This document shows positions 42,534 to 50,999 of a stretch of DNA of 64,000 nucleotides, one piece after another; within the stretch, counting starts at the first letter, position 1, and each line of letters starts with the position of its first letter. Source of the DNA: Dehalococcoidia bacterium (GTDB taxonomy: Bacteria > Chloroflexota > Dehalococcoidia > Lucifugimonadales > UBA3495); the NCBI GenBank assembly GCA_022823505.1, contig JAJEIA010000001.1, forward strand, positions 1 to 64,000, read 5' to 3'. The translations under genes and the position numbers were made by a program. Under the pieces are notes generated by a model that was not told where the DNA came from, searched no databases, and saw only the letters and a program-made list of their open reading frames with translations.

Positions 42534-42550
42534 GCCGGGATTGCGTCAAC

Positions 42551-42586
42551 AACGGCCATTGGCACGACAAAAGCCAATGGCCGTTT
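42551..42586 (+). terminator. intrinsic terminator of the amidase gene
   Basis: aacggccattgg and ccaatggccgtt form a perfect 12-base stem around an 11-base loop, followed by TTT. It serves the amidase and possibly the convergent coiled-coil pair. Confidence 0.75.
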
Positions 42587-42620
42587 GAACGTTTACGCCA
42601 GCGGTCGGAACGCTGCCCGT

Positions 42621-42875
42621 CTAATCGCCGCCGCTGGGCACAGTGGGTGCCTTACTGCCGTTGATGCCCGGGCGACGGTTCGCCAGAGCCAGGACGGTCT
42701 CGTTGGTTTGTCGGACCTCGGCCGTCAATTGCCGGACTTCGTCGGCCAGTTGGTCGAGCTGTTTCAATATTGCGTGCACACGCCGGAACAGCCTGCTGAA
42801 CCCAAATGTACCAACCAGCAGGCAGAGCGCGAACGTGACCCAGACGGCGATCGGCGCGTAGGTTTGCGGATCCAT
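42621..42875 (-). CDS. membrane-anchored coiled-coil protein, tandem copy 2
   Basis: 84 residues from the internal ATG (MDPQTYAPIAVWVTFALC), ending at 42875. An N-terminal membrane segment (IAVWVTFALCLLVGTFGF) is followed by a coiled coil (LKQLDQLADEVRQLTAEV) and ends in TVPSGGD. It is paralogous to the protein at 42920. The topology, membrane then coil, is the opposite of the microproteins at 5510-6413. Confidence 0.72.
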   Translation of the reverse strand: MDPQTYAPIAVWVTFALCLLVGTFGFSRLFRRVHAILKQLDQLADEVRQLTAEVRQTNETVLALANRRPGINGSKAPTVPSGGD

Positions 42876-42919
42876 GAGACACCTTTTAAATGCCGTATCC
42901 GTAGTCAAAGTCAGGTGGA

Positions 42920-43216
42920 TTAATCACCGCTGCTGGGTACAGTGAACACGGTGTTGCCATCGACGTCATGACGATGATTCGCCAGAGCAACTACGATCTC
43001 GTTGGTTCGTCGAACTTCGGTCGCCAGTTGCCTGACCTCAGCGGCCAGTTGGCTGACTTCGCCTGCTAGCGTATTTATACTGGGTTCCAGCGTATCCATG
43101 CGCTGTTGCAGCGTATCGACGCGCTGAAACAGCTTGCCGAGGCCAAAGGCGCCGGCCAGCAGAGAAAGGACGAGCGTGACGGAAACGCCAATCAGCATGT
43201 AGGTCTGCGGATCCAT
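42920..43216 (-). CDS. membrane-anchored coiled-coil protein, tandem copy 1
   Basis: 98 residues: MDPQTYMLIGVSVTLVLSLL is the anchor, then heptads VDTLQQRMDTLEPSINTLAGEVSQLAAEVRQ, and the same TVPSSGD end as copy 2. It is longer than copy 2 by two heptads in the coiled coil, as in the 5.5-6.4 kb microproteins. An AAGGT precedes the ATG. Confidence 0.75.
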   Translation of the reverse strand: MDPQTYMLIGVSVTLVLSLLAGAFGLGKLFQRVDTLQQRMDTLEPSINTLAGEVSQLAAEVRQLATEVRRTNEIVVALANHRHDVDGNTVFTVPSSGD

Positions 43217-43271
43217 AACATACCTTGTATTCTAGCTACTTGTAGGTATGTTAGCTATGTTATCACGGATA

Positions 43272-44807
43272 CTATGACCCCGCTATCCAGTCGGCGACGC
43301 GCTCGCCGATCATGATGGCCGTGGCGTTGGTGTTGGCGCGGGTGACCTGCGGCATGATGGACGAGTCGGCCACCCAGAGACCGTGGACTCCGCGGACGCG
43401 GCACTGTTGGTCGGTCACGGCCATGGGGTCGTCGTCCGGCCCGATGCGACAGGTGCCCGAGACGTGACGCGAGGTGCCCACCGTCTGGCGGATCCAGGCG
43501 TCCAGCGCGTCGTTGTCGGACAACACGTCATCCGCAGGGGCGGTGCGGTGGTCAATCACGTCCCGGTAGCTTTCGGATTCGAGCATGTCGGCGGCCAGGC
43601 GCACGGCATCGCGCATCCGGCGCATGTCGTTCTCGTTGTGGAAGTAGCGGTAGTTGATCTCCGGCTGCCGCGTCGGATCGGAAGACGCCAGACGCACCCA
43701 GCCGGAGCCGTCCGGCAGTTCCAGGGCGCAGGCGATGCGGGCGGTGCGGTCCGGCAGGTGCTCGCCGGTCATGACGTTGAACACGCCCAGGGTGTGCAGC
43801 ATGACGTCGTTGGGGTACGAGGGTTCCTCCGATGTGATGCGCAGGCCGAAGCGCAGGGCGCCGGCGTTGGCGTGGAGTTCGACGTGGTCCTTGACGCGGA
43901 AGGAGACGTTGCCCATGGGGTGGTTGAACAGGTTCTGACCCACGCCGGGCAGCTCCTGGATGACCGGGATGCCAAATGACGTGAGCTGATCCCGCGGGCC
44001 CACGCCGGAGAGCATCAGGATGTGCGGCGACTTCAACGCGCCGGCGCTGAGCACCACCCGGTCGGCTTCCACGGTGAATATCTCGCCGCCGCTCTCCACC
44101 TCAACGCCGGCGACCTGGTTGCCTTCGAACAGCACGCGGCGGACGAACACGTTGCCCTTGACGGTCAGATTGAGGCGGTGGCGCACCGGGTTGAGGTGCG
44201 TGATGGCCGTGCTCATGCGGACTCCGGCCTGGTTGTTCATCGGGATGGCGCCAATGCCGTCGGAGTCAGGCCCGTTGAGGTCGGGGTTATAGGCGTAGCC
44301 GCGCTCCATGGCGGCGGCGTGGAAGGCCTGCTGCACATCGGGCCAGGGCTGGTTCTCGCGGCGGATGATGGGTATTGGACCCTCGCTGCCGTGGAAGTCG
44401 TCCTGGATGTCCAGATCGGTTTCGGCCTTGCGGAAGAAGGGCAGGACCTTGAGGTAGGTCCACTCCTCGTTGCCGAAGGACGCCCACCGCTCGAAGTCCT
44501 CGGGAAGCCCGCGCAGGTAGACCTGGCCGTTGATGGAGCCCGAACCGCCGATAACCTTGCCCTGGGCGATGTTGATCTCGCCCTGCTGGTCGTTGATGGT
44601 CCCGCGCAGGTTCCAGGAGACCGGCGAGCCGGGCTGTTCTCCCTCGTTGGAGTAGCCGTCGCGGACGACGTCGGGAAGATGGTCCGCGTTGGGATAGTCC
44701 TGGCCGGCCTCCAGGAGCAGGACCGACCGCTTGGGATCCTCGGACAATCGGCTGGCAACCACGGATCCGGCGGAACCGGAACCCACAACAATCACGTCAT
44801 ATCTCAT
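43272..44807 (-). CDS. GMC family oxidoreductase (choline-dehydrogenase-like)
   Basis: 511 residues. The FAD-binding dinucleotide motif VVGSGSAGSVVASRLSED is at the N-terminus, followed by the GMC signature in GKVIGGSGSINGQVYLRG and SAGALKSPHILMLSGVG. The catalytic His region is TVGTSRHVSGTCRIG near the C-terminus. It oxidises an alcohol to an aldehyde; choline or other alcohols are possible. It is divergent from a Uma2 gene with a gap of about 75 bases. Confidence 0.9.
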   Translation of the reverse strand: MRYDVIVVGSGSAGSVVASRLSEDPKRSVLLLEAGQDYPNADHLPDVVRDGYSNEGEQPGSPVSWNLRGTINDQQGEINIAQGKVIGGSGSINGQVYLRGLPEDFERWASFGNEEWTYLKVLPFFRKAETDLDIQDDFHGSEGPIPIIRRENQPWPDVQQAFHAAAMERGYAYNPDLNGPDSDGIGAIPMNNQAGVRMSTAITHLNPVRHRLNLTVKGNVFVRRVLFEGNQVAGVEVESGGEIFTVEADRVVLSAGALKSPHILMLSGVGPRDQLTSFGIPVIQELPGVGQNLFNHPMGNVSFRVKDHVELHANAGALRFGLRITSEEPSYPNDVMLHTLGVFNVMTGEHLPDRTARIACALELPDGSGWVRLASSDPTRQPEINYRYFHNENDMRRMRDAVRLAADMLESESYRDVIDHRTAPADDVLSDNDALDAWIRQTVGTSRHVSGTCRIGPDDDPMAVTDQQCRVRGVHGLWVADSSIMPQVTRANTNATAIMIGERVADWIAGS

Positions 44808-44880
44808 GGCTAAGCCCCCGCTTGCGGTTTGGGTTGCCCGATTCTACACTATCGGCACAATCGGCCTGTCCGGGAGCTCG

Positions 44881-45690
44881 ATGATGACGTCCCCCAAGAC
44901 ACCCAGCGGCGCAAAGATGCTGCCCTACCGGCGGCAGGGCGAGATTGACTACGCCAGCTTGGAGTTCGATCCCAATGAGAAGGAGCTTCCGCCGGACCAC
45001 ATGGAACAGAGCCGCGAGATAAGGGAGATTACCGGTCTGCTGGCCGCCCGATACACCGATTTTGACACCCGCCCCGACGTGTTTTTGGACGACGGAACTT
45101 TCATCTGTTACGACCCCGGCAACCTCAACGCGCGCATCGCGCCGGACGTATACCTGAGCTTCGGGGTGGACGCCGAAGCAATACGGCCCCGCAAGCTATA
45201 CCTGCCGTGGGAGGCGGGCAAGGCGCCGGACTTTGCCCTGGAAGTCGCATCAGAGAGCACCGCGTCCAGGGATGTCCGTCGCAAGACCGAGATCTACGCA
45301 AGGATCGGCGTGCGGGAGTATTGGCGTTTTGACCCCACCGGCGGGCGGTATCACGGACAGCCCATATGGGGCGGCGAACTTGTTGAAGGAAGCTATCGCG
45401 AACTGCCGCAATCCCGTGAACCTGACGGCATCCTGAAGGTGTACAGCCCGCTGCTGGGCATCAGCCTGTGCTGGGATGACGGCTGGCCTCGGGTGTATGA
45501 CCCGACCGATGGAACGTACCAACGGAACTGGCGGGCGGAACAAGCGTATGCAATCGCGGTCCGGGATCAGCGGGACGCGGCGCGCGAAGAACGCGATGCT
45601 GCCCAGGCGGAAGTCGAACGGCTGCAGGAACTACTCCGCCGGAGAAACGGCGAAGAAAATGAAACACAAGGAGATGCCGGCCCATGCTGA
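44881..45690 (+). CDS. Uma2 family endonuclease with C-terminal coiled coil
   Basis: 269 residues from ATG 44881 with GGGAG upstream; ATG 44884 is possible. Core motifs are IAPDVYLSF, PDFALEVASESTASRD and RKTEIYARIGVREYWRFD, with the expected Asp, Glu and Lys. The last about 55 residues are a coiled coil (RDQRDAAREERDAAQAEVE). It is close to the copy at 33708. The DinB gene starts seven bases inside its end. Confidence 0.85.
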   Translation: MMTSPKTPSGAKMLPYRRQGEIDYASLEFDPNEKELPPDHMEQSREIREITGLLAARYTDFDTRPDVFLDDGTFICYDPGNLNARIAPDVYLSFGVDAEAIRPRKLYLPWEAGKAPDFALEVASESTASRDVRRKTEIYARIGVREYWRFDPTGGRYHGQPIWGGELVEGSYRELPQSREPDGILKVYSPLLGISLCWDDGWPRVYDPTDGTYQRNWRAEQAYAIAVRDQRDAAREERDAAQAEVERLQELLRRRNGEENETQGDAGPC

Positions 45691-46220
45691 ACGACCCACA
45701 GGCATTCCTGAGTTACTTCGAAGGCATACACCGTCGCACCGTCCGCGACATTCATGCGTTGCCCAAGCCGGCCGAGTCGTGGGCGCCGCCGGCGGGCGAG
45801 GGCGAAAATGCGTGGAGCATCGCCCAGATCGTGCACCACATCTGCGAGTCGCGGATGTATTTCGCCCGGGCCTACCGCAACGAGGGCTGGCTGTACGACT
45901 GGGAGGTTCCCAGCACCGCGTCCATTGACGACTGGATTCCGGCGCTACAGACGTCGCTGGAGGAGTTCCGCAGCCGCATCGACGGCACGCCGGCCGAGTG
46001 GCTGACCCGGCGCATCAAGATGATCGACACCGACGGTATGCTCAGCGGGTGGCGGGTCCTGATGATGATGGTGGAACACGAGGTGCACCACCGGTCGCAG
46101 ATCGACACCTACGCCGGGATGCAGGGCTGGGACGTGCCGCAGATCTACGGGCGAACCCGCGAGCAGATTGACGAGCTTCAAGAAGGGCAGCGGGAACGGG
46201 CCGGCTCGACCGACGATTAG
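45684..46220 (+). CDS. DinB-family protein
   Basis: 178 residues with AAGGAGATG upstream inside the Uma2 gene. A four-helix bundle with His ligands: SIAQIVHHICESRMYF (about 47-60) and VEHEVHHRSQIDTYAG (about 130-145). Members bind zinc or nickel and include thiol-dependent S-transferases. Function here is unknown. It overlaps the Uma2 gene, so the pair is coupled. Confidence 0.85.
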   Translation: MLNDPQAFLSYFEGIHRRTVRDIHALPKPAESWAPPAGEGENAWSIAQIVHHICESRMYFARAYRNEGWLYDWEVPSTASIDDWIPALQTSLEEFRSRIDGTPAEWLTRRIKMIDTDGMLSGWRVLMMMVEHEVHHRSQIDTYAGMQGWDVPQIYGRTREQIDELQEGQRERAGSTDD

Positions 46221-46229
46221 CCGCTGCGA

Positions 46230-46799
46230 TCAGGGGTTGATGGCGCCGCTGCGGTTCTGCACGATGAAGGTCTCGCGCCTTTCGAGATAATCCTCAACGA
46301 GGTTCAGCAGCGCCTGCGGGCGTTCGGCTGCGATATCGTGGCCGGCGCCGTAGACGAAAGCGACGTTGCAATTGGGGATGCGGCCCCGGTAAAGGCTGGG
46401 AACTGCCGGGTCGATCGTGCCGTCCGCCTGTCCGAACACTGCGAGGGTCGGGCACCGGATTTCGGAGAGTTGGGCCTCCAAGTCTTGGGTGGCGCCGGCC
46501 GACGCTCCGGCAGGTCGTACCGCCAGGGGCGAAACCAGCACCAACGCCGCGATGCTCTCCGGTGATCTCAGGGCGTGGCGGATGGCCACCGATGCGGCGG
46601 AGGAAACGCCAATGAGCCCGTATGGTCCTGAGGCCAGCGGTGCAACTGCGGCGCCGACCTGGTCTTCCGCCCCGGGTCCAAAGTCGTCCAGGCGCGGTTC
46701 CAGCACCACCCAGCGTTGCGCCAGGCTGTCCCGCAGGGCGGAAGAGCGCTCCGGCTCGCCGATGATGACGACGGTGTCACGTACCTGATCAGAAGCCAC
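46230..46799 (-). CDS. alpha/beta hydrolase
   Basis: 189 residues, short for the family. The nucleophile motif is GVSSAAS, the acid is in VFGQADGTID and the histidine in VYGAGHDIAAERP. It begins with a GTG three bases after the monooxygenase stop, and AAGGAGC lies upstream. It is probably cotranscribed with the flavin monooxygenase. Substrate unknown. Confidence 0.8.
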   Translation of the reverse strand: MASDQVRDTVVIIGEPERSSALRDSLAQRWVVLEPRLDDFGPGAEDQVGAAVAPLASGPYGLIGVSSAASVAIRHALRSPESIAALVLVSPLAVRPAGASAGATQDLEAQLSEIRCPTLAVFGQADGTIDPAVPSLYRGRIPNCNVAFVYGAGHDIAAERPQALLNLVEDYLERRETFIVQNRSGAINP

Positions 46800-46802
46800 G
46801 GG

Positions 46803-47906
46803 TTACAGCTCCTTGAGGCGAGGAAGGACCTCGCGACCGAACAGGTCGATCTCGGCCATGACGTCACGGTGGGTCAGACTGGGCTGCTGGAAAAACAGGT
46901 CGATCACGCCGGTGCCGCACCGGTCATGATAGGCCTTGATCTGTTCGAAAACGGTGTCGGGCCCGCCGACGAAGGTGAGCCCGGGAGCGCCGCCCACGAT
47001 GTCGCCGCTGGCGCTGCCGGCGAACACGTTGCGATAGTCAACGTCCTGGCCGGCCCGGGAGGCCTGGATCACCTGGGAAACGGAGGAGCGCAGCGCCATG
47101 CCGGGCGCGCGGCCCTGGTCGGTCTGCGCCTTGAACCAGTCCTGGGCCTGCTGGTCAGTTTCGGCGAGATAGATGCTGCCGCGAAACACCAGCTGGTCCG
47201 GTTCCGGCTGCCAGCCGGCCTCGTCGCACCAGCCCAGGTATTTTTCGGTGATGCCCGCCACCTGTTCCGAGGGCACGAAGGATACGCCGAGGCCCAACCC
47301 GTGCGCGGCGGCGTATTGCACCGCGTCGTCGCTGCGGGTGGCAACCAGGGCGGACGGAAACGGCTGCTGCACCGGGCGGGGCCACACGGCCACGGTGCGG
47401 TACTGGTAGTAGCGGCCCTCCCAGGAGAAGGGTTCGGGCTCGGTCATCGCCTTCAGGATCAGGTCCATCCCTTCGAGCAGGCGTTCCCGACCCTCCGAAG
47501 GGTGTACGCCATACACCTGGTCCTCGTTGGGGGTGCCGCGCAGGAAGCCCATGACCAGGCGGCCGTTGGTGATGTTGTCCAGCAGGGTCAGCTCTTCGGC
47601 AGCCCGCACGGGGTTGTTGAGGGGCAGCAGGGGGCCCAGCATGGCGATCTTAACCGACTTGCAACGCTCGGCCACTGCTGCCGCCATGACCGCCGGCGTA
47701 CCGGTGGCGATGCGGCCGGAGTAGTGGTGCTCGGAGAAGCTGACCCACTCAAAGCCCATCTCCTCGGCGAACTCGCATTCCTCAATGCCGTCCTGGTAGC
47801 TCTGCACCGAGGTGGCGGGGTCACTATACGATGGTGGCGTGGGCCAGGTGGGCGGGAAGTCCCGCCGGTGGGCGTATCCCATGGCGCCGAGATAGGATGC
47901 TTTCAT
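46803..47906 (-). CDS. LLM-class flavin-dependent oxidoreductase
   Basis: 367 residues of the luciferase-like family: CEFAEEMGFEWVSFSEHHY, VKIAMLGPLLPLNNPVRAAEE and LLDNITNGRLVMGFLRGTP. The extended insert (EQIKAYHDRCGTGVIDLFF) is normal. It leads the hydrolase gene after it and follows the coiled-coil gene at 47986 on the same strand, with a gap of about 80 bases. Confidence 0.88.
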   Translation of the reverse strand: MKASYLGAMGYAHRRDFPPTWPTPPSYSDPATSVQSYQDGIEECEFAEEMGFEWVSFSEHHYSGRIATGTPAVMAAAVAERCKSVKIAMLGPLLPLNNPVRAAEELTLLDNITNGRLVMGFLRGTPNEDQVYGVHPSEGRERLLEGMDLILKAMTEPEPFSWEGRYYQYRTVAVWPRPVQQPFPSALVATRSDDAVQYAAAHGLGLGVSFVPSEQVAGITEKYLGWCDEAGWQPEPDQLVFRGSIYLAETDQQAQDWFKAQTDQGRAPGMALRSSVSQVIQASRAGQDVDYRNVFAGSASGDIVGGAPGLTFVGGPDTVFEQIKAYHDRCGTGVIDLFFQQPSLTHRDVMAEIDLFGREVLPRLKEL

Positions 47907-47985
47907 GCTGCGATGCTCCTGCGATCCTTTCTGGCGTTGCCGCCAACGTTGCTATACGGATGTGTGTCGGGCGGGACTGACGGCG

Positions 47986-48447
47986 CTAACGCTGGCCGCG
48001 CCGCTCCTCGAAACTGGCGGTGATCGCCTGCTCGGCGCGCTTGCTGTGCTCGGCGATGAACTGTTCGAGGCGACGGATTTCCGTCGCAGTGTCCGATGAC
48101 GAATCATGGCGGGCGGACTGCTGCTTGAGCTGCGCCAACTCCTTGCGAGCCTTGTCGACCTGCTCCACCGATTCCAGCGCTGCCAGTTCGTCCAATGCGG
48201 CCTTCTTGATCGTCATCAGCCGACGATGGTTTTCCTCGGCGTCCCGCAACCGCTCTTCGACCTCGCCCATCGCCGACAGGGCCATGTCCAACGGGGCGCG
48301 GCCATAGATGGTCTGCCGGGGCAGCCGGCGCAATTGGGTACGGAACTGGGCGATGCTCGCGTCCAGCTGTTCTTCCTTGTGGCGGATTTCAGCCAGGGAC
48401 AGGCGAAGCGCCGCCATTGCCTGTTGGAGTTGCGAAATCGATGACAT
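47986..48447 (-). CDS. coiled-coil protein, 153 aa
   Basis: Not recognised. It is almost entirely helical with long coiled-coil stretches (QQAMAALRLSLAEIRHKEEQ, VEERLRDAEENHRRLMTIKK, QVDKARKELAQLKQQSARH). It is soluble with no membrane segment. It lies between the aminotransferase and the monooxygenase on the same strand. A structural or scaffolding role is a guess. Confidence 0.6.
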   Translation of the reverse strand: MSSISQLQQAMAALRLSLAEIRHKEEQLDASIAQFRTQLRRLPRQTIYGRAPLDMALSAMGEVEERLRDAEENHRRLMTIKKAALDELAALESVEQVDKARKELAQLKQQSARHDSSSDTATEIRRLEQFIAEHSKRAEQAITASFEERRGQR

Positions 48448-48506
48448 AACGACGGATAAACGTGGTGGCGAATAGCTTTCGCCCCCACTTGCATTTGGTG
48501 CGCGAA

Positions 48507-49622
48507 CTAGCCTTTGAAGCCGACCTTGGGAAGCACGCGTTCCAGGGCTTCCAGCACCTCCGTGATGTCTTCCCTGGTTACCCAGCCCAGGTGACCGATG
48601 CGGAAGCAGTGGCCGGTGAGTTTGCCCTGACCGCCGGCCAGGACGACGCCTTCATCCTCGCGCATCATGGACATGAACCGGCCTCCGTCGATGTCCTCCG
48701 GCATCTTGATGCCGGTAACGGTGTTGGAGGCGCGTGACTCGTCGTTGGCCAGGAGTTCCAGCCCCAGGGCCTTGACGCCGGCCCGGCAGTAGGCGGCAAC
48801 ATCGGCGTGACGCTCGTACACGTTTTCCAGGCCCTCGTCGAGGATGTGGTCCAGGCCCAGGCGAAGGCCGTAGAGCAGCGCGACGTTGGGGGTCCATGGA
48901 GTTTGTCCACGAGACAGGGAGCGCTCGGCGGCCATCAGGTCGAAGTAGAAGCGGGGCATCTTGGCGTCCTGATAGGCCTCCCAGCCCCGGGCGCTGATGC
49001 TGATGAACGCGAGGCCGGGCGGGATCATGAAACCCTTCTGGGAGCCGGTGGCCACCAGGTCGCAGTTCCAGCCGTCCACCGGAAGCGGGATGCAGCCCAG
49101 GCTGCTGACGGCGTCGACCAGGAGCAGCTTGTCGAACTCGCCCTTGACCACGCGGGCGATGGATTCCAGGTCGTGGGTTACGCCCGTGGAGGTTTCGTTG
49201 TGGGTGACGAGGACGGCCTTGATGTCCGGGTCCTTCCGTAGTTCGGCCCGGATGGCCTCGGGGTCGATGGCGTCGCCCCACTCGAAGTCCATGCGGGTGA
49301 CGTCGGCGCCGTAGCCCTCGGCGATCTGCACGAAGCGGTCGCCGAAGGAGCCGGCGGTGGCGGCGATAACCTTGTCGCCGGGGGACAGCGTGTTGACCAC
49401 CGCGGCCTCCAGGGCGCCGGTGCCGCTGGAGGTGAGGATGTAGAGGTCGTTGGTGGTCATGAAGACCTGCTTCAGACCGGCGGTGGTGGCCTCGATCAGC
49501 TCCTTGAACTCGGGACCCCGGTGGTTGATCATGGGCAGGGACATCTCGTCGACGATGTCGTCGGGGATGGGAGTAGGACCGGGGGTACGCAGGTTCTGGG
49601 GCTCGATCTTGGTCAGGGTCAT
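48507..49622 (-). CDS. class V aminotransferase (alanine-glyoxylate/serine-type)
   Basis: 371 residues from the ATG ending at 49622 with AGGAGC upstream. It starts with LRTPGPTPIPDDIVDEM, typical of serine-pyruvate/alanine-glyoxylate aminotransferases. The PLP Lys is in VATGSQKGFMIPPG, with the Asp of LLVDAVSSLG before it. It probably handles glyoxylate, serine or alanine, or 2-aminoethylphosphonate. Confidence 0.87.
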   Translation of the reverse strand: MTLTKIEPQNLRTPGPTPIPDDIVDEMSLPMINHRGPEFKELIEATTAGLKQVFMTTNDLYILTSSGTGALEAAVVNTLSPGDKVIAATAGSFGDRFVQIAEGYGADVTRMDFEWGDAIDPEAIRAELRKDPDIKAVLVTHNETSTGVTHDLESIARVVKGEFDKLLLVDAVSSLGCIPLPVDGWNCDLVATGSQKGFMIPPGLAFISISARGWEAYQDAKMPRFYFDLMAAERSLSRGQTPWTPNVALLYGLRLGLDHILDEGLENVYERHADVAAYCRAGVKALGLELLANDESRASNTVTGIKMPEDIDGGRFMSMMREDEGVVLAGGQGKLTGHCFRIGHLGWVTREDITEVLEALERVLPKVGFKG

Positions 49623-49759
49623 CGGGAAAGCTCCTGGTGGGCGCGCGAGGGCGCATATCATTAGTCTGTGGGACGACGCTGGTCGTCAGCGCTGTGCCTC
49701 ATGGGACGGCGGATAACAGCGTGATTTTGTTCACACGCGGCCAGTATTATAGCAAGGAT

Positions 49760-50392
49760 TTACGAATCCGTTCCGGGAGTGCCCGTATCGTCGCCTTCGC
49801 CGGCGGGGTCGCCGAGCAGGAATTCGCCCACGGTCAGCACGATGTCGGGGAAAGCCCGGGGACTGATCCGGCCGTCGGCGGAGACTATCCGGCTGCTCTG
49901 GTAAACGCCGTCGACGGGGTCATGGAAGGCTTCCACCTGCCGGGCCGCCACGTTGGCAATCCAAACCTCAGGGATGCCGGCTGCGGCATAGCGGGATAAC
50001 CTGGCGTTACGGTCGAATTGTTTCGGGTTGTCGTATGCCTCTACGATCAGGAATATGTCGGCGGGGGTTGGATGTGCCCGGCGGTAGTCGTCGCGCAACC
50101 GCAGTACCGCGCTATCCGGAATGGGCAGGTTTAGATCATCCAGTTGAACCAGGCCTCGCACCCGCACCAGCGCTCGCTCGTGCAGTTGGTAGACCAATTC
50201 GCGGCCAACTATGTCGATGCCATGGGCGCTTGCTACCCCAATCGGCGCTATTTCGCACACATCTCCGTCCAGCAGTTCCAAACGCTCCTCCGGATGAAAA
50301 ATGCCGGCTTGGTCCATGGCAAGAAATTCGTCCACGGTGAAGCGACGCCGGGTCGGCGTGAAGGTTTGTGCGGGGACGGCGGTTGTCGTCAC
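49760..50392 (-). CDS. Uma2-family protein with altered active site, tandem copy 2
   Basis: 210 residues, clearly paralogous to the protein at 50402 (MTTTAVPAQTF, TRRRFTVDEF, PEVWIANV, AFHDPVDGVYQS). The PD is kept in PIPDSAVLRL, but the usual E-V-S becomes IVEAYDNP and the catalytic Lys position reads DRNARLSRY (Arg). The nuclease activity is therefore doubtful. The C-terminus is extended (GEGDDTGTPGTDS). Confidence 0.8.
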   Translation of the reverse strand: MTTTAVPAQTFTPTRRRFTVDEFLAMDQAGIFHPEERLELLDGDVCEIAPIGVASAHGIDIVGRELVYQLHERALVRVRGLVQLDDLNLPIPDSAVLRLRDDYRRAHPTPADIFLIVEAYDNPKQFDRNARLSRYAAAGIPEVWIANVAARQVEAFHDPVDGVYQSSRIVSADGRISPRAFPDIVLTVGEFLLGDPAGEGDDTGTPGTDS

Positions 50393-50401
50393 GGCGGCTC
50401 C

Positions 50402-50983
50402 TTATTCGAACAGGAAATCGCCCACGGTCAGTTCGACGTCGGGGAAGGCGCGGGGGCTGATTTGGCCGTCGGCGGGGACGATGCGGCGGCTTTGATAGAC
50501 CCCATCCACCGGGTCGTGGAAGGCTTCAACGTGGCAGGCTGGCACGTTGGCGATCCACACCTCGGGGATGCCGGCGGCATAGCGGGATAATTTGGCATCA
50601 CGGTCGCGCCGTATCGAGCTGTCTGATACCTCAATGACCAGGAGTACATCCTCCGGTTCGGGCAGACGGCGACGGTAGTCCGTCCGCGGCCGGAGCACCG
50701 CGAGGTCCGGAAACAGTAATGTGGTGTCATCGATTCTCAGCGGCCCCTGTACCGGCACGCGAGCGCGACCCCGCAACGATGCCTTGAAAAAGTCATCGAA
50801 GAGGTCTGTGATGTCCGCGTGAGCCGCTCCCATAGGCGCCATTACAAAAACCTCTCCGTTCAGCAGTTCGACGCGCTCTTCCTCATCGAGGATGCCGGCC
50901 TCGGCCATGGCGTAGAACTCTTCCACGGTGAAGCGGCGCCGGGTCGGCGCGAAGGTTTGTGCGGGGACGGCGGTTGTGGTCAT
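50402..50983 (-). CDS. Uma2 family endonuclease, tandem copy 1
   Basis: 193 residues. Active-site pattern is complete: LFPDLAVLRP, LLVIEVSDSSIRRDRDAKLSRYA with Glu, Ser and Lys. The N-terminus (AVPAQTFAPTRRRFTVEEF) and end match copy 2. Only nine bases separate the copies. This short type lacks the coiled coil of the copies at 33708, 44881 and 59128. Confidence 0.85.
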   Translation of the reverse strand: MTTTAVPAQTFAPTRRRFTVEEFYAMAEAGILDEEERVELLNGEVFVMAPMGAAHADITDLFDDFFKASLRGRARVPVQGPLRIDDTTLLFPDLAVLRPRTDYRRRLPEPEDVLLVIEVSDSSIRRDRDAKLSRYAAGIPEVWIANVPACHVEAFHDPVDGVYQSRRIVPADGQISPRAFPDVELTVGDFLFE

Positions 50984-50999
50984 GGCGTCACCTCGCAGG

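Noticed and set aside
46716-48023. Open frame of 435 codons on the plus strand
   Set aside because: Antisense to the flavin monooxygenase with clear family residues.
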